DNA of 25,298 nucleotides from IMG/VR virus record IMGVR_UViG_3300019888_000016, positions 1 to 25,298 of that record. One strand, 5' to 3'. The stretch comes from a virus. How positions within the stretch are numbered: position 1 is the stretch's first letter; every line of letters begins with the position of its first letter. Under the pieces are notes generated by a model. That model made no database searches. It saw nothing but the letters and a program-made list of their open reading frames with translations, and was not told where the DNA came from. Both the position numbers and the translations under genes were made by a program. This document shows, one piece after another, positions 1 through 5,648 of the stretch.

Positions 1-146
1 TCATCATCGTGCTCGTCGTCCTAGCCCTCGTCCTGGCCATCCTTTCGGCATTCCCGACCCCGCTGGGACACGCACCGCTCCTGGCCATCTCGGTGATCCT
101 GCTGGCGGTGGCGATGCTCATCCCAGGCGTCTCCGCTTTCCACTGA
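1..146 (+). CDS. Small membrane protein, C-terminal part (partial)
   Basis: An open frame (codons in phase with base 3) enters from the left edge and ends at TGA 144-146. The 47 visible residues are almost entirely hydrophobic: one segment rich in Val/Leu/Ile/Ala, a short Pro-Thr-Pro-Leu-Gly-His turn, and a second Leu/Val/Ala segment, ending ...GVSAFH. This reads as a two-span helical hairpin. The 35-residue membrane protein that follows starts only 4 bases later, so the two are probably co-translated. Small paired membrane proteins near phage lysis genes are often holins, but no endolysin is visible here, so the holin role is only a guess. The start lies outside the window. Confidence 0.55.
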   Translation, partial: IIVLVVLALVLAILSAFPTPLGHAPLLAISVILLAVAMLIPGVSAFH

Positions 147-150
147 CCCG

Positions 151-258
151 ATGGGCCACCTCGCCGTCCAGACGCTCTCCTGGCTCACGCTCATCGCGGC
201 GGGCACAGCAGGTGTCTGGACCGGCATCCGGCTCGCCTCGTGGCTCACCAACCGCTAG
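151..258 (+). CDS. 35-residue single-span membrane protein
   Basis: ATG 151 to TAG 256-258 encodes 35 residues. The middle (SWLTLIAAGTAGVWTGI) can form one transmembrane helix, followed by a basic C-terminus ending TNR. It lies 4 bases after the preceding two-span protein, in the same direction, which suggests an operon and possibly a two-component membrane function such as holin/antiholin. No separate ribosome binding site is evident, consistent with translation coupled to the upstream gene. The function is inferred only from size and hydrophobicity; an unrelated small phage membrane protein is equally possible. Confidence 0.45.
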   Translation: MGHLAVQTLSWLTLIAAGTAGVWTGIRLASWLTNR

Positions 259-282
259 CCCGCAACGACGTGCGGAGGCAAT

Positions 283-600
283 GTGGACCCGGACCCGCCT
301 GTCCCCGCCATCCCACGGCCCCCGTTGCAGCACGCCAGCGACCGCGTACCCGCCCAATCCCCACCCAACCGGATGGACCAGCACGAACGCGCAGTGCCCG
401 ATCCGCTCTTCGAGGACCTGCGCGGCCCGGACGTGCGCCATCAACTCGATCCGCAGCTGGTCTTGCCCGATCATCGTGGACACGCCGGCCACGACCCGAC
501 CGACCTGTGGTGGCAACTCGCCGAAGGCTTCACCGGCAACCACCCCGAGCAACTCGCATCAGGCCTGGCCGCGGCCATTCTGCGACTCGCACGCCTCTGA
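283..600 (+). CDS. Hypothetical protein, 105 aa
   Basis: GTG 283 to TGA 598-600. GGAGG at 274-278 sits 4 bases before the GTG, which decides this start; an in-frame ATG at 373 (before DQHERAVPDPLFEDLRG) is an alternative. The first 30 residues are Pro-rich and probably disordered. The rest is acidic and has a short helical C-terminus (WWQLAEGFTGNHPEQLASGLAAAILRLA in outline). Third codon positions are strongly G/C, supporting real coding. No family was recognised. It precedes three further small hypothetical genes on the same strand. Confidence 0.55.
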   Translation: MDPDPPVPAIPRPPLQHASDRVPAQSPPNRMDQHERAVPDPLFEDLRGPDVRHQLDPQLVLPDHRGHAGHDPTDLWWQLAEGFTGNHPEQLASGLAAAILRLARL

Positions 601-618
601 CCTGCTAGAATTTTGAGC

Positions 619-795
619 ATGGACGCCACCTGTAACGCCGAATCCGACGACCCGTTCGACCTCGGCGATGCTGAGATCGCTATCCGAAACCCGGTCGTCG
701 TCGACGGCCCCGACGCACCGAACGGTGTGATCGTCGGTGGTGAAATCGCCTGGGTGTCCATCTCGGCCGAACAGATAGCATCCCGCAGGAGGTGA
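619..795 (+). CDS. Small acidic hypothetical protein, 58 aa
   Basis: ATG 619 to TGA 793-795; a TTG two codons upstream (613) is also in frame. The protein begins MDATCNAESDDPFDLGD and has a beta-rich middle (AIRNPVVVDGPDAPNGVIVGG) before a basic Arg-Arg-Arg end. Its last codons contain the strong ribosome binding site AGGAGGTGA (786-794) of the next gene, so the two genes are tightly linked. No family was recognised. Confidence 0.5.
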   Translation: MDATCNAESDDPFDLGDAEIAIRNPVVVDGPDAPNGVIVGGEIAWVSISAEQIASRRR

Positions 796-801
796 CCACT
801 G

Positions 802-1167
802 ATGCCCACTGGTCGCCTGACCGCCAAACGCGAAGGCCCACACATCCGGTTCGAGATGGACCACCACCCGGACTACACCCACGCGTTCATGGTCGAGAAG
901 TACCTCGACACGAGGGAAGAACTCGACGCGCTGGGCAACCTCGTCCCCGTCGAGGTGTGGGAACCGATCCACACCGGTACCGCGAAGTTCGTGAAACACG
1001 GCCACACCCACGAGACGGCCCGCACCCCAGACGACCCCGACGCATCCCCACAACCGCTACCGGGTGGCCGGTATCGGGCGTTGGGATACCGCCTCGCCGA
1101 AACCTCCGTGTCCGGGGTGGAGATCCTCCACACCGACGGCGTGTACACCGACGTCGTCACCGTCTGA
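802..1167 (+). CDS. Hypothetical protein, 121 aa
   Basis: ATG 802, preceded by a near-perfect Shine-Dalgarno (AGGAGGTGA at 786-794), to TGA 1165-1167. The protein is soluble, His- and Asp-rich, with alternating beta-like stretches (PVEVWEPIHTGTAKFVKHG, RYRALGYRLAETSVSGVEILHTDG). The next gene's ATG overlaps its stop (TGATG), implying translational coupling. No recognisable domain. The strong ribosome binding site and coupled neighbour make it a confident gene with unknown function. Confidence 0.65.
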   Translation: MPTGRLTAKREGPHIRFEMDHHPDYTHAFMVEKYLDTREELDALGNLVPVEVWEPIHTGTAKFVKHGHTHETARTPDDPDASPQPLPGGRYRALGYRLAETSVSGVEILHTDGVYTDVVTV

Positions 1168-1349
1168 TGGACATCGCCGTATCCGACAACGACGGCATCC
1201 GCTACCTCAAGCCCTACACCCGAGACAACCCACCAGCCGACGTCGACGTCGAATGGGTCAACGACGACGCCTCCAACCTGACGATCATCGGGACACACAC
1301 CGTGGCGAGCCCTGAACGCCCTCCTGACGCATCGAGCACCACCACCTAG
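1167..1349 (+). CDS. Small hypothetical protein, 60 aa, coupled to the upstream gene
   Basis: ATG 1167-1169 overlaps the TGA of the preceding gene by one base; the stop is TAG 1347-1349. The 60-residue product is acidic in its first two thirds (MDIAVSDNDGIRYLKPYTR then PPADVDVEWVNDDASNLTII) with a Ser/Thr/Pro-rich tail. The overlap suggests the pair is made in linked amounts. The same frame extends upstream without a stop, but that region is antiphase to the clearly translated 802-1167 gene. No family was recognised. Confidence 0.55.
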   Translation: MDIAVSDNDGIRYLKPYTRDNPPADVDVEWVNDDASNLTIIGTHTVASPERPPDASSTTT

Positions 1350-1410
1350 CCGACTACACCTAGCCGGCGAGGATCAGCCACCAGCGTCGACCTGAACGGC
1401 CGTGGGCGCC

Positions 1411-1659
1411 CTAGAAGTCGTCCTTGCACACGCCATGCGGGCTCCGCTTCCCCGGATCAGTCTTCACCCAACCCGGCTCCCACTTGTACGTGGCGAACGA
1501 CAACAGCAGGCACGCCATCTCGTTCCACGACTGACCCTCCTGGTCCGCGAGCCGCTGGACCGCCGCGATACCAGTCGGGCGCAACCTCAGCGAACGAGGC
1601 TCACGAGCCGGCTTCGGCGTAGTCACTTCGGTCGGATCCGCGTCCTCGACGGTGCTCAT
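1411..1659 (-). CDS. Ribbon-helix-helix-like DNA-binding protein, 82 aa
   Basis: Minus-strand ATG at 1659-1657 to stop at 1413-1411. Residues about 22-57 (SLRLRPTGIAAVQRLADQ, then EGQSWNEMACLLLSF) fit the ribbon-helix-helix layout of Arc/MetJ-type repressors: a short beta strand with alternating basic and hydrophobic residues, a helix containing an ADQEG turn, then a second helix. The N-terminus is acidic/Pro-rich and the C-terminus basic. Dimeric RHH proteins usually repress transcription, often of their own promoter. It lies divergent to the terminase small subunit candidate with 130 bp between. A -10-like TAGAAT lies 7 bases before the ATG and no ribosome binding site is seen, so a leaderless mRNA is likely. 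The assignment rests on pattern only. Confidence 0.6.
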   Translation of the reverse strand: MSTVEDADPTEVTTPKPAREPRSLRLRPTGIAAVQRLADQEGQSWNEMACLLLSFATYKWEPGWVKTDPGKRSPHGVCKDDF

Positions 1660-1666
1660 GACTACG

Positions 1667-1672
1667 ATTCTA
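1667..1672 (-). promoter_or_regulatory. -10 element for the RHH gene, leaderless arrangement
   Basis: Minus-strand TAGAAT, 7 bases from the ATG at 1659, which places the expected transcription start at the start codon. No convincing -35 hexamer is seen. Two other minus-strand genes (starting at 5494 and 6607) show the same spacing. Confidence 0.45.
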
Positions 1673-1789
1673 CCCGGTTCGATCTTGAATCGCGAGTCTA
1701 ACTACGCACCCACAACGCCCTGACCTGCCAGAACACGAAGACAGGTGCCACCAACCCACGGGCCCACAACACGCGAAAGGACCCACGAC

Positions 1790-2308
1790 ATGGCCATGGA
1801 CACCATGGAAGCGTCCGCCCGCGAAGCACGCATCATCGAACTCCGCTCACAACGCCTCTCCTACCGCAAAATCGCCGCCGAAGTCGGACTCTCCCACCAA
1901 CGCGTCGTCCAAATCTTCGAAGCAGCACGCGACCGCATCCCAGCCGAACGCCTCGCCGACCTCCGCGCCGAAGAAGCCGAGCTCGCCGACCGCGCCATCC
2001 AAAAACTCCTCCTCATCGCCGAAAACGACACCTACAACGAGCGCACCGGAAGCCACAACGTCTCCCCACGCACCCGAGTCGAAGCATGGGGCCACATCCG
2101 CATGTGGAGCGAGTCCAAGCGCAAACTGTTCGGCGCCGACGCCCCAACCAGACGCGAGATCACCGTCGTCACCGAAGAAACCATCGACCGCGAAATGCGC
2201 AGGCTCAACGAGCAGATCGCCGCACTCGACGCCCGCCCGGCCACCACGGAGAAGGCGCTGCCGAGTCCACTGGACTCCATGCCCGGCTTGCCGTACAGCA
2301 AGCACTAA
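1790..2308 (+). CDS. Helix-turn-helix protein, probable terminase small subunit
   Basis: ATG 1790 follows GAAAGGA with about 9 bases' spacing; the stop is TAA 2306-2308; 172 residues. Residues about 20-45 (SQRLSYRKIAAEVGLSHQRV) form a typical helix-turn-helix like sigma region 4 or small-terminase DNA-binding domains. The middle is an acidic, helical, coiled-coil-like stretch, followed by RTRVEAWGHIRMWSESKRKL and a Pro-rich tail. Small terminases bind the packaging site, oligomerise through such helices and hand DNA to the large subunit. The size and its place as the last plus-strand gene before terL (though 4.3 kb away) support that role. Alternatively it is a phage transcription regulator. 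The conserved-looking RMWSESKRKLFG stretch is seen in similar phage proteins, as far as I recall. Confidence 0.6.
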   Translation: MAMDTMEASAREARIIELRSQRLSYRKIAAEVGLSHQRVVQIFEAARDRIPAERLADLRAEEAELADRAIQKLLLIAENDTYNERTGSHNVSPRTRVEAWGHIRMWSESKRKLFGADAPTRREITVVTEETIDREMRRLNEQIAALDARPATTEKALPSPLDSMPGLPYSKH

Positions 2309-2349
2309 ACCAACGGTCTGGTCCCTGCGGCGAGGCAATGGAGCACCCG

Positions 2350-2367
2350 GACTCACGGCGCTGAGTC
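2350..2367. terminator. Short hairpin between convergent genes
   Basis: GACTCA (2350-2355) and TGAGTC (2362-2367) form a perfect 6-bp stem with a 6-base loop between the converging ends of the small terminase and the minus-strand recombinase operon. There is no T-run on either side, so it is at best a weak or factor-dependent terminator. Confidence 0.25.
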
Positions 2368-2402
2368 AGGCCTTGCAGCAGTCCCTTCGCGTCCTGGCGC
2401 CG

Positions 2403-2631
2403 TCAGGCGAGAGCTGCTCGGGCCGCCTTCAGGTCGACCTCGAAGATGTCCGTGCGCCGCATCCCGTTCCACGCGGCGTACAGCGGATGCTTCTGGGTGA
2501 GCCACTCCCGCTTGACGCCCACCTCGCACCTCGTTGCTCGAAGCGATCTTCCTGCCCGGCAACACCTGGACGAAGGTGACGCTGCCGTCGCGATACGGGA
2601 TGCGGTCGTTGGCGGTCTCGGGTCCGTTCAT
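2403..2631 (-). pseudogene. Gene coupled to the recombinase, disrupted by a one-base frame step
   Basis: The minus-strand ATG at 2631-2629 overlaps the recombinase stop (ATGA), the classic sign of a coupled gene. It opens with MNGPETANDRIPYRDGSVTF and reads well to about NEV (2527). In that frame the remaining translation is Arg/Gly-rich and unnatural and runs on to about 2353. In the +1 frame a coherent sequence starts at the same point (GVKREWLTQKHPLYAAWNG ... MRRTDIFEVDLKAARAALA) and stops at TGA 2405-2403. The junction is an imperfect tandem repeat, GAGGTGC/GAGGTGG, around 2518-2532. Removing one 7-base unit, or one base, restores a single protein of about 75 residues. It could be a decayed gene, a sequencing error or a recoding site. 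The family is unknown. Confidence 0.55.
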
Positions 2632-3230
2632 AGCGTGCTCCTACGGTTGCCGATCTTGGTGATGCGTGCTGAGGGCGAGATGTGGTTCAGGTAGACGGCG
2701 GTCGTGTTGAGGTGGGTGTGACCGAGCTGCTGCTGGATCTCGGACACGGTGAAGCCGGACGATTCGAGCTCGGTCGCGTGGGTGTGTCGCAGACCGTGCG
2801 GGTGGACCCGCTTGTCGATGTCGGCGCGGGCGGCCATCCGCACCATCATGGCTCGCACGTAGCGCGGTGACAGGGCAGTCCCGTCCAGGGTGCAGAACAG
2901 CACCCGGCCCCTGATGCCGGCCGCGTGGCGGGTCTCCAGCCAGCGCACGACGTGCACCAGCGCGCCCTCATCAATGCCGGCGAACCGTGCGGCGTCACCC
3001 TTGCCATGCAGGATGCGGATGCTGCGCGCGTCCATGTCCACGTCGGACGGCTTCAGCGCGAGAGCCTCGGCCAGTCGTAGGCCAGCGCCGTACATGATGG
3101 CGATCAGGGCACGGTTGCGCACTCCGGTCGGTGCGCGCTTGCTGGGCGCGAGAACCAACGCTCGGGCCTCGTCCTTGGTCAGAATCTCGGCCGGGAACTT
3201 CACTCCGGCGTTGGTGGGCGGTGCTGTCAT
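2628..3230 (-). CDS. int: Tyrosine recombinase/integrase, catalytic domain only
   Basis: Minus-strand ATG at 3230-3228, with GGAG about 11 bases upstream; TGA at 2630-2628; 200 residues. All catalytic positions of the family are visible: R52 (in YGAGLRLAEA), K77 (HGKGD), H145 and R148 (HGLRH), H171 (LGHTHLNTT) and the nucleophile Y180. The enzyme cuts and rejoins DNA through a 3'-phosphotyrosine, which would integrate or excise this phage, or resolve dimers. Full phage integrases of this family are usually 300-400 residues with an arm-binding and a core-binding domain; only about 20 residues precede the catalytic fold here and no upstream frame encodes the missing part. It may depend on a partner or act on a simple site. 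Its stop overlaps the start of the next gene. A palindrome of recombinase- or repressor-site type lies 24 bp upstream. Confidence 0.85.
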   Translation of the reverse strand: MTAPPTNAGVKFPAEILTKDEARALVLAPSKRAPTGVRNRALIAIMYGAGLRLAEALALKPSDVDMDARSIRILHGKGDAARFAGIDEGALVHVVRWLETRHAAGIRGRVLFCTLDGTALSPRYVRAMMVRMAARADIDKRVHPHGLRHTHATELESSGFTVSEIQQQLGHTHLNTTAVYLNHISPSARITKIGNRRSTL

Positions 3231-3253
3231 GGCTGGTTGATCTCCATTGTGGG

Positions 3254-3287
3254 TAGAGTACCGAATCGCTAGGCTTTCGGTACTCTA
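3254..3287. promoter_or_regulatory. 12-bp perfect palindrome upstream of the recombinase
   Basis: TAGAGTACCGAA (3254-3265) and TTCGGTACTCTA (3276-3287) are perfect inverted copies separated by 10 bases. A third partial copy, CGGTACTC followed by AATCGC, lies about 40 bp further at 3328-3335. The sites lie between the recombinase start (3230) and the terminator of the upstream gene. This fits an operator for a dimeric repressor, or recombinase binding arms of a crossover (att) site. The sequence does not decide between these. Confidence 0.5.
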
Positions 3288-3373
3288 TCACACACCTACG
3301 CAGGTCAGGGCGCCCAGTACGTGATAAGCGGTACTCAATCGCACGGATGCACATACAGTCAACGGGCACGCAA

Positions 3374-3408
3374 AGAGGCGCGCCGCCCACAAGGGACGAC
3401 GCGCCTCA
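3374..3408 (-). terminator. Intrinsic terminator after the 3421-3738 gene
   Basis: Inverted arms GAGGCGCG (3375-3382) and CGCGCCTC (3400-3407) form an 8-bp G/C-rich stem with a 17-base loop, starting 13 bases past the stop of the minus-strand gene at 3421. On the minus strand the stem is followed by TTT. It separates that gene from the recombinase unit. Confidence 0.5.
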
Positions 3409-3420
3409 CACCAGAGCGGA

Positions 3421-3738
3421 CTAGCGGCCCAGGTTCGCCACCACCTCGACGGCGCCGGCCTCACGGAGCAGGCGACGCCACATCGCCCGACCGGTCTTCG
3501 ATCCGAGGACCTCGCGGTAGTGCGCCTCGAGGATGAGCTGCAGTTGCGCCTCCGACACCGCCGGCACAACCGCCTGTGACCGCTGCTCCCGCCGCTCAGT
3601 GACCCACGCAGGCGCCGACGACAACGGCTGGTCACCCAGTACCCGACGGGCTGTCTCCGACGATGCACGGTCGCACAGGGCCAGGTACTCGGACTTGGGC
3701 ACGGTGACGGTGTCGACGTGTTCGCGGCGTCCGAACAT
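3421..3738 (-). CDS. Hypothetical protein, 105 aa
   Basis: Minus-strand ATG at 3738-3736, with AAGGAG 5-6 bases upstream; TAG at 3423-3421. An in-frame upstream start exists (3780) but lacks a ribosome binding site. The protein opens MFGRREHVDTVTVPKSEYLA, where a short beta strand leads into a helix, a form common in small regulatory proteins. It has a Pro-rich linker, then a helical C-terminal half (SEAQLQLILEAHYREVLG, then a basic AMWRRLLREAG). No family is recognised. It follows two small coupled genes (3817-4157) on the same strand and is followed by an intrinsic terminator, so it is probably the last gene of that unit. Confidence 0.6.
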   Translation of the reverse strand: MFGRREHVDTVTVPKSEYLALCDRASSETARRVLGDQPLSSAPAWVTERREQRSQAVVPAVSEAQLQLILEAHYREVLGSKTGRAMWRRLLREAGAVEVVANLGR

Positions 3739-3816
3739 GATGCTCCTTGTGGTAGGTGAGAGTTGCGGTCTGGCGACCAACGACGGCCCTGTCGCATCCA
3801 GGGGCGCCGCAAGCGG

Positions 3817-3924
3817 TCAGAAGCAGTGGCAGACGTAGGCGAGCCGGCAGCCCTCGCACTCCTCCGGTGCGTCGGGCTGGTCGAACCCCAGCCGGTAGGC
3901 CAGAGCACGCAACGCCCGGATCAT
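3817..3924 (-). CDS. 35-residue Cys-rich miniprotein
   Basis: Minus-strand ATG at 3924-3922 overlaps the TGA of the preceding gene (ATGA, 3924-3921); stop TGA at 3819-3817. The product begins MIRALRALAYRLGFDQPDAP and ends CEGCRLAYVCHCF. C23, C26, C32 and C34 could bind one zinc ion. The overlap implies coupled translation with the 78-residue gene before it. The function is unknown; the Cys spacing resembles other small phage zinc-ribbon peptides. It is short enough to be missed by automatic callers. Confidence 0.5.
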   Translation of the reverse strand: MIRALRALAYRLGFDQPDAPEECEGCRLAYVCHCF

Positions 3925-4157
3925 CGCCGCGCCCCGACCGGGAAGTACACGCCGGCGTGCAGGGCACACAGGATGCGGTGCCGGCCGTCGACGTCCACTG
4001 CCTCACGGACACCGAGCTCGCTGCCGCACTGCCGGCGCCCGACCCGGATGTCGCACAGGTCGCCCTCGACGAGCGGGCCCAGGACGGGCCGCATCGGCAG
4101 GGTGAGGGCTGCGTCCTCGCGGTCCCAGTCGGCTCGGGGGCTGTATGCGGCGGTCAT
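3921..4157 (-). CDS. Hypothetical protein, 78 aa
   Basis: Minus-strand ATG at 4157-4155 with an excellent ribosome binding site (AGGAGG, 5 bases upstream); TGA at 3923-3921. The sequence starts MTAAYSPRADWDREDAAL and contains MRPVLGPLVEGDLCDIRVG, C53-GSE and an AVDVDGRHRILCALHAG stretch with scattered Cys/His that might coordinate metal. The next gene starts inside its stop codon. A -10-like TAGACT at 4187-4192 gives a leader of about 23 bases. It is the first gene of a three-gene minus-strand unit (4157 down to 3421). No family recognised. Confidence 0.55.
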   Translation of the reverse strand: MTAAYSPRADWDREDAALTLPMRPVLGPLVEGDLCDIRVGRRQCGSELGVREAVDVDGRHRILCALHAGVYFPVGARR

Positions 4158-4186
4158 GTCGTCCTCCTGCTCGGCGGTGTACCGTG

Positions 4187-4192
4187 AGTCTA
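4187..4192 (-). promoter_or_regulatory. -10-like element before the 4157 gene
   Basis: Minus-strand TAGACT fits the actinobacterial TANNNT pattern and would start a transcript near 4180, leaving room for the AGGAGG site before ATG 4157. No clear -35 is seen. CACCC-GTAT-GGGTG (4217-4230) just upstream could be a hairpin or operator. Confidence 0.35.
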
Positions 4193-4260
4193 GCCCTGAG
4201 CAGTGTTGGGGCATACACCCGTATGGGTGAGACAGGCAAGGAAGTGGCCGGTCAGGCCAT

Positions 4261-4389
4261 GATCACCAGTGATCCACTCACCCACTGGGAACGATCATGG
4301 GTGATCCACTACCCCGCAGGAGCGATCACCGAAGATCGACAGGTACTCGGGGATGATCACCCGTGATCGACTCCCCCCTGGGTTCGATC
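4261..4389. repeat. GATC-rich array of direct and inverted repeats
   Basis: Nine GATC tetramers occur in 129 bp (4261, 4271, 4293, 4303, 4324, 4334, 4355, 4365, 4386), mostly inside longer words. ATGATCACC occurs at 4259 and 4353, each followed by GTGATC(C/G)ACT; a further GTGATCCACT starts at 4301; CGATCAT occurs at 4292 and 4385 after GGGAA or GGGTT. Together they look like about three diverged units of roughly 40-50 bp. The array lies in the non-coding gap between the endonuclease gene (ends 4436) and the promoter of the 4157 gene. It could be a protein-binding cluster (operator, partition or replication site). No gene is seen in 4193-4435. Confidence 0.55.
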
Positions 4390-4435
4390 ATGCACCGGGA
4401 CCCCAGGGCAAGGGTTCGACCGACGGCGTGTCTTT

Positions 4436-5494
4436 TTAGCGCCCCGATTGAGGCCTTTCCAAGATCAACTCACGGTGCCGTTCAAGGTACACGGCAGCCG
4501 TCCGCAGGATCTCCACGTTCTCGTTCATGAACCCGAGTAGCTTGTCGCAGCTGTTGCACAGCAGGTCTCTCACGGCACCAGTCTGCGGGCATCGGTCGGC
4601 GCCCAGTTTCCTGACCTTTCCGGATGGCGTGACGACGGTCTCCGGGGACTTGCAGATGGCACACAGGTTGCACTGAGCGTCACGCATGGATCGGTATTCA
4701 CCATGGGTGAGACCGTCCGATCGAAGCGTGTGCTCAAGCGTGCAGTACTTCCGTGGCTGCCCTGCTCGCGCGGTCTGTGGGATGACGGCTCCGCACCAGC
4801 AGATTTGGTAGAGCGGCTTGGCCTCTTGGGTGCGCTCCCAGAGTTGGGTGACGCGCTGTCGGGTAAGTCCGAGTCGCTGGCCGATGGCTTTGAAGGTGGC
4901 ACCTTCTCCACGTAGTTTGAGGATCAGGGCGGTGCGTGGCGCCATGTGACTGTCGTCTGTGGCGCCGACGGGTTCAGCGGATCGCGGCCGTGGGATGTTG
5001 TGGATGCGCGGCGCCCGTCGGTGCTTTCTGAGGTAGTCGGCTGCCAAGATGAACGTCTGCGGATCGTCTCGGCCGAGCCCTAGTGCGAGGTTGCACTTGC
5101 CGCAGAGGAGTCCACGCGTGTCGCCGCATGCGTGACAGTGGTCAACGCTGAGCTTCTTAGTGTCGCCGAGGATGCCTGTTTGCGATTCCGGCATCCGACA
5201 GATCGCGCATACGCTGTTTTGCTCAGCGGCGAGCCTGTAGTACTGCTCCCGGCTCACCTGCGCACCCCTGTTGCAATCTTTGCAGAGGGCAGCCGTCCGT
5301 GGATTTTCGTAGACCTGGCCGCACAGTCCACATGCTGTGCGGAGTTTGCCTCGGACCTTCGTCCTGACCGCGACTGAGCGTTCGATGAAGGGCTTGTAAG
5401 CACTTGGTCGGTGTTCCGGCTTGCAGTACTTCCGACGTCGCCCAGCATGGGGATGTTCGGCGAGTTCGGCGCCACACCAGCAATGTCTAGGCAC
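4436..5494 (-). CDS. Tandem endonuclease VII/HNH-type protein with central HTH
   Basis: The frame is open from 5776, but the first 94 codons read as low-complexity non-coding sequence. GTG at 5494-5492 is preferred because -10-like TATTAT ends 6 bases upstream, predicting a leaderless mRNA. The product is 352 residues, stop TAA 4438-4436. Order: CWCG/RKYC/EH zinc motif (5-28); Cys pairs C55/C58 and C71/C74; endonuclease VII-like domain with C96/C99, the catalytic D118-H119-C-H121 and C131/C134; helix-turn-helix (about 190-221, LILKLRGEGATFKAIGQRLG); a second CWCG/RKYC/EH motif (233-255); a second endonuclease VII-like domain with C278/C281, D300-R-C-P303 and C313/C316. The zinc-plus-nuclease unit is thus duplicated, and the second copy has lost both catalytic histidines. 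T4 endonuclease VII cleaves Holliday junctions and branched DNA; phage relatives also act as homing nucleases. Location between terS and terL suits a mobile or packaging-linked nuclease. Confidence 0.8.
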   Translation of the reverse strand: MPRHCWCGAELAEHPHAGRRRKYCKPEHRPSAYKPFIERSVAVRTKVRGKLRTACGLCGQVYENPRTAALCKDCNRGAQVSREQYYRLAAEQNSVCAICRMPESQTGILGDTKKLSVDHCHACGDTRGLLCGKCNLALGLGRDDPQTFILAADYLRKHRRAPRIHNIPRPRSAEPVGATDDSHMAPRTALILKLRGEGATFKAIGQRLGLTRQRVTQLWERTQEAKPLYQICWCGAVIPQTARAGQPRKYCTLEHTLRSDGLTHGEYRSMRDAQCNLCAICKSPETVVTPSGKVRKLGADRCPQTGAVRDLLCNSCDKLLGFMNENVEILRTAAVYLERHRELILERPQSGR

Positions 5495-5500
5495 GCTCAG

Positions 5501-5506
5501 ATAATA
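5501..5506 (-). promoter_or_regulatory. -10 element of the endonuclease gene, leaderless arrangement
   Basis: Minus-strand TATTAT lies 6 bases before GTG 5494, so the transcript would start at the start codon; no ribosome binding site is present. The rest of the gap (5507-5648) shows a T7 run at 5553-5559 but no gene. Confidence 0.5.
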
Positions 5507-5648
5507 CCATTGCGCACACGCTGACCAGCACTGATGCGGTGTCGGCCCCGATTTTTTTGGGCAGAATTCCCCGCCCCACACTTCAAGATCAACGCCCGGA
5601 GGGGCGGACGACGAGCTAGACCGGCTGCTCAAAGACAATCGGCCAAGG

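Noticed and set aside
792-1166. Reading frame upstream of and in phase with the 1167-1349 gene
   Set aside because: It is out of phase with the strongly supported 802-1167 gene and Arg/Pro-rich; only the part from ATG 1167 looks coding.
4381-4415. tRNA-like T-loop words (GGTTCGATC and GGTTCGACC)
   Set aside because: No matching acceptor, D-arm or anticodon stem can be drawn around them; they are part of the GATC-rich array region.
4259-4430. CRISPR array
   Set aside because: Repeats are short, diverged, of mixed orientation and unevenly spaced; no cas genes are near.
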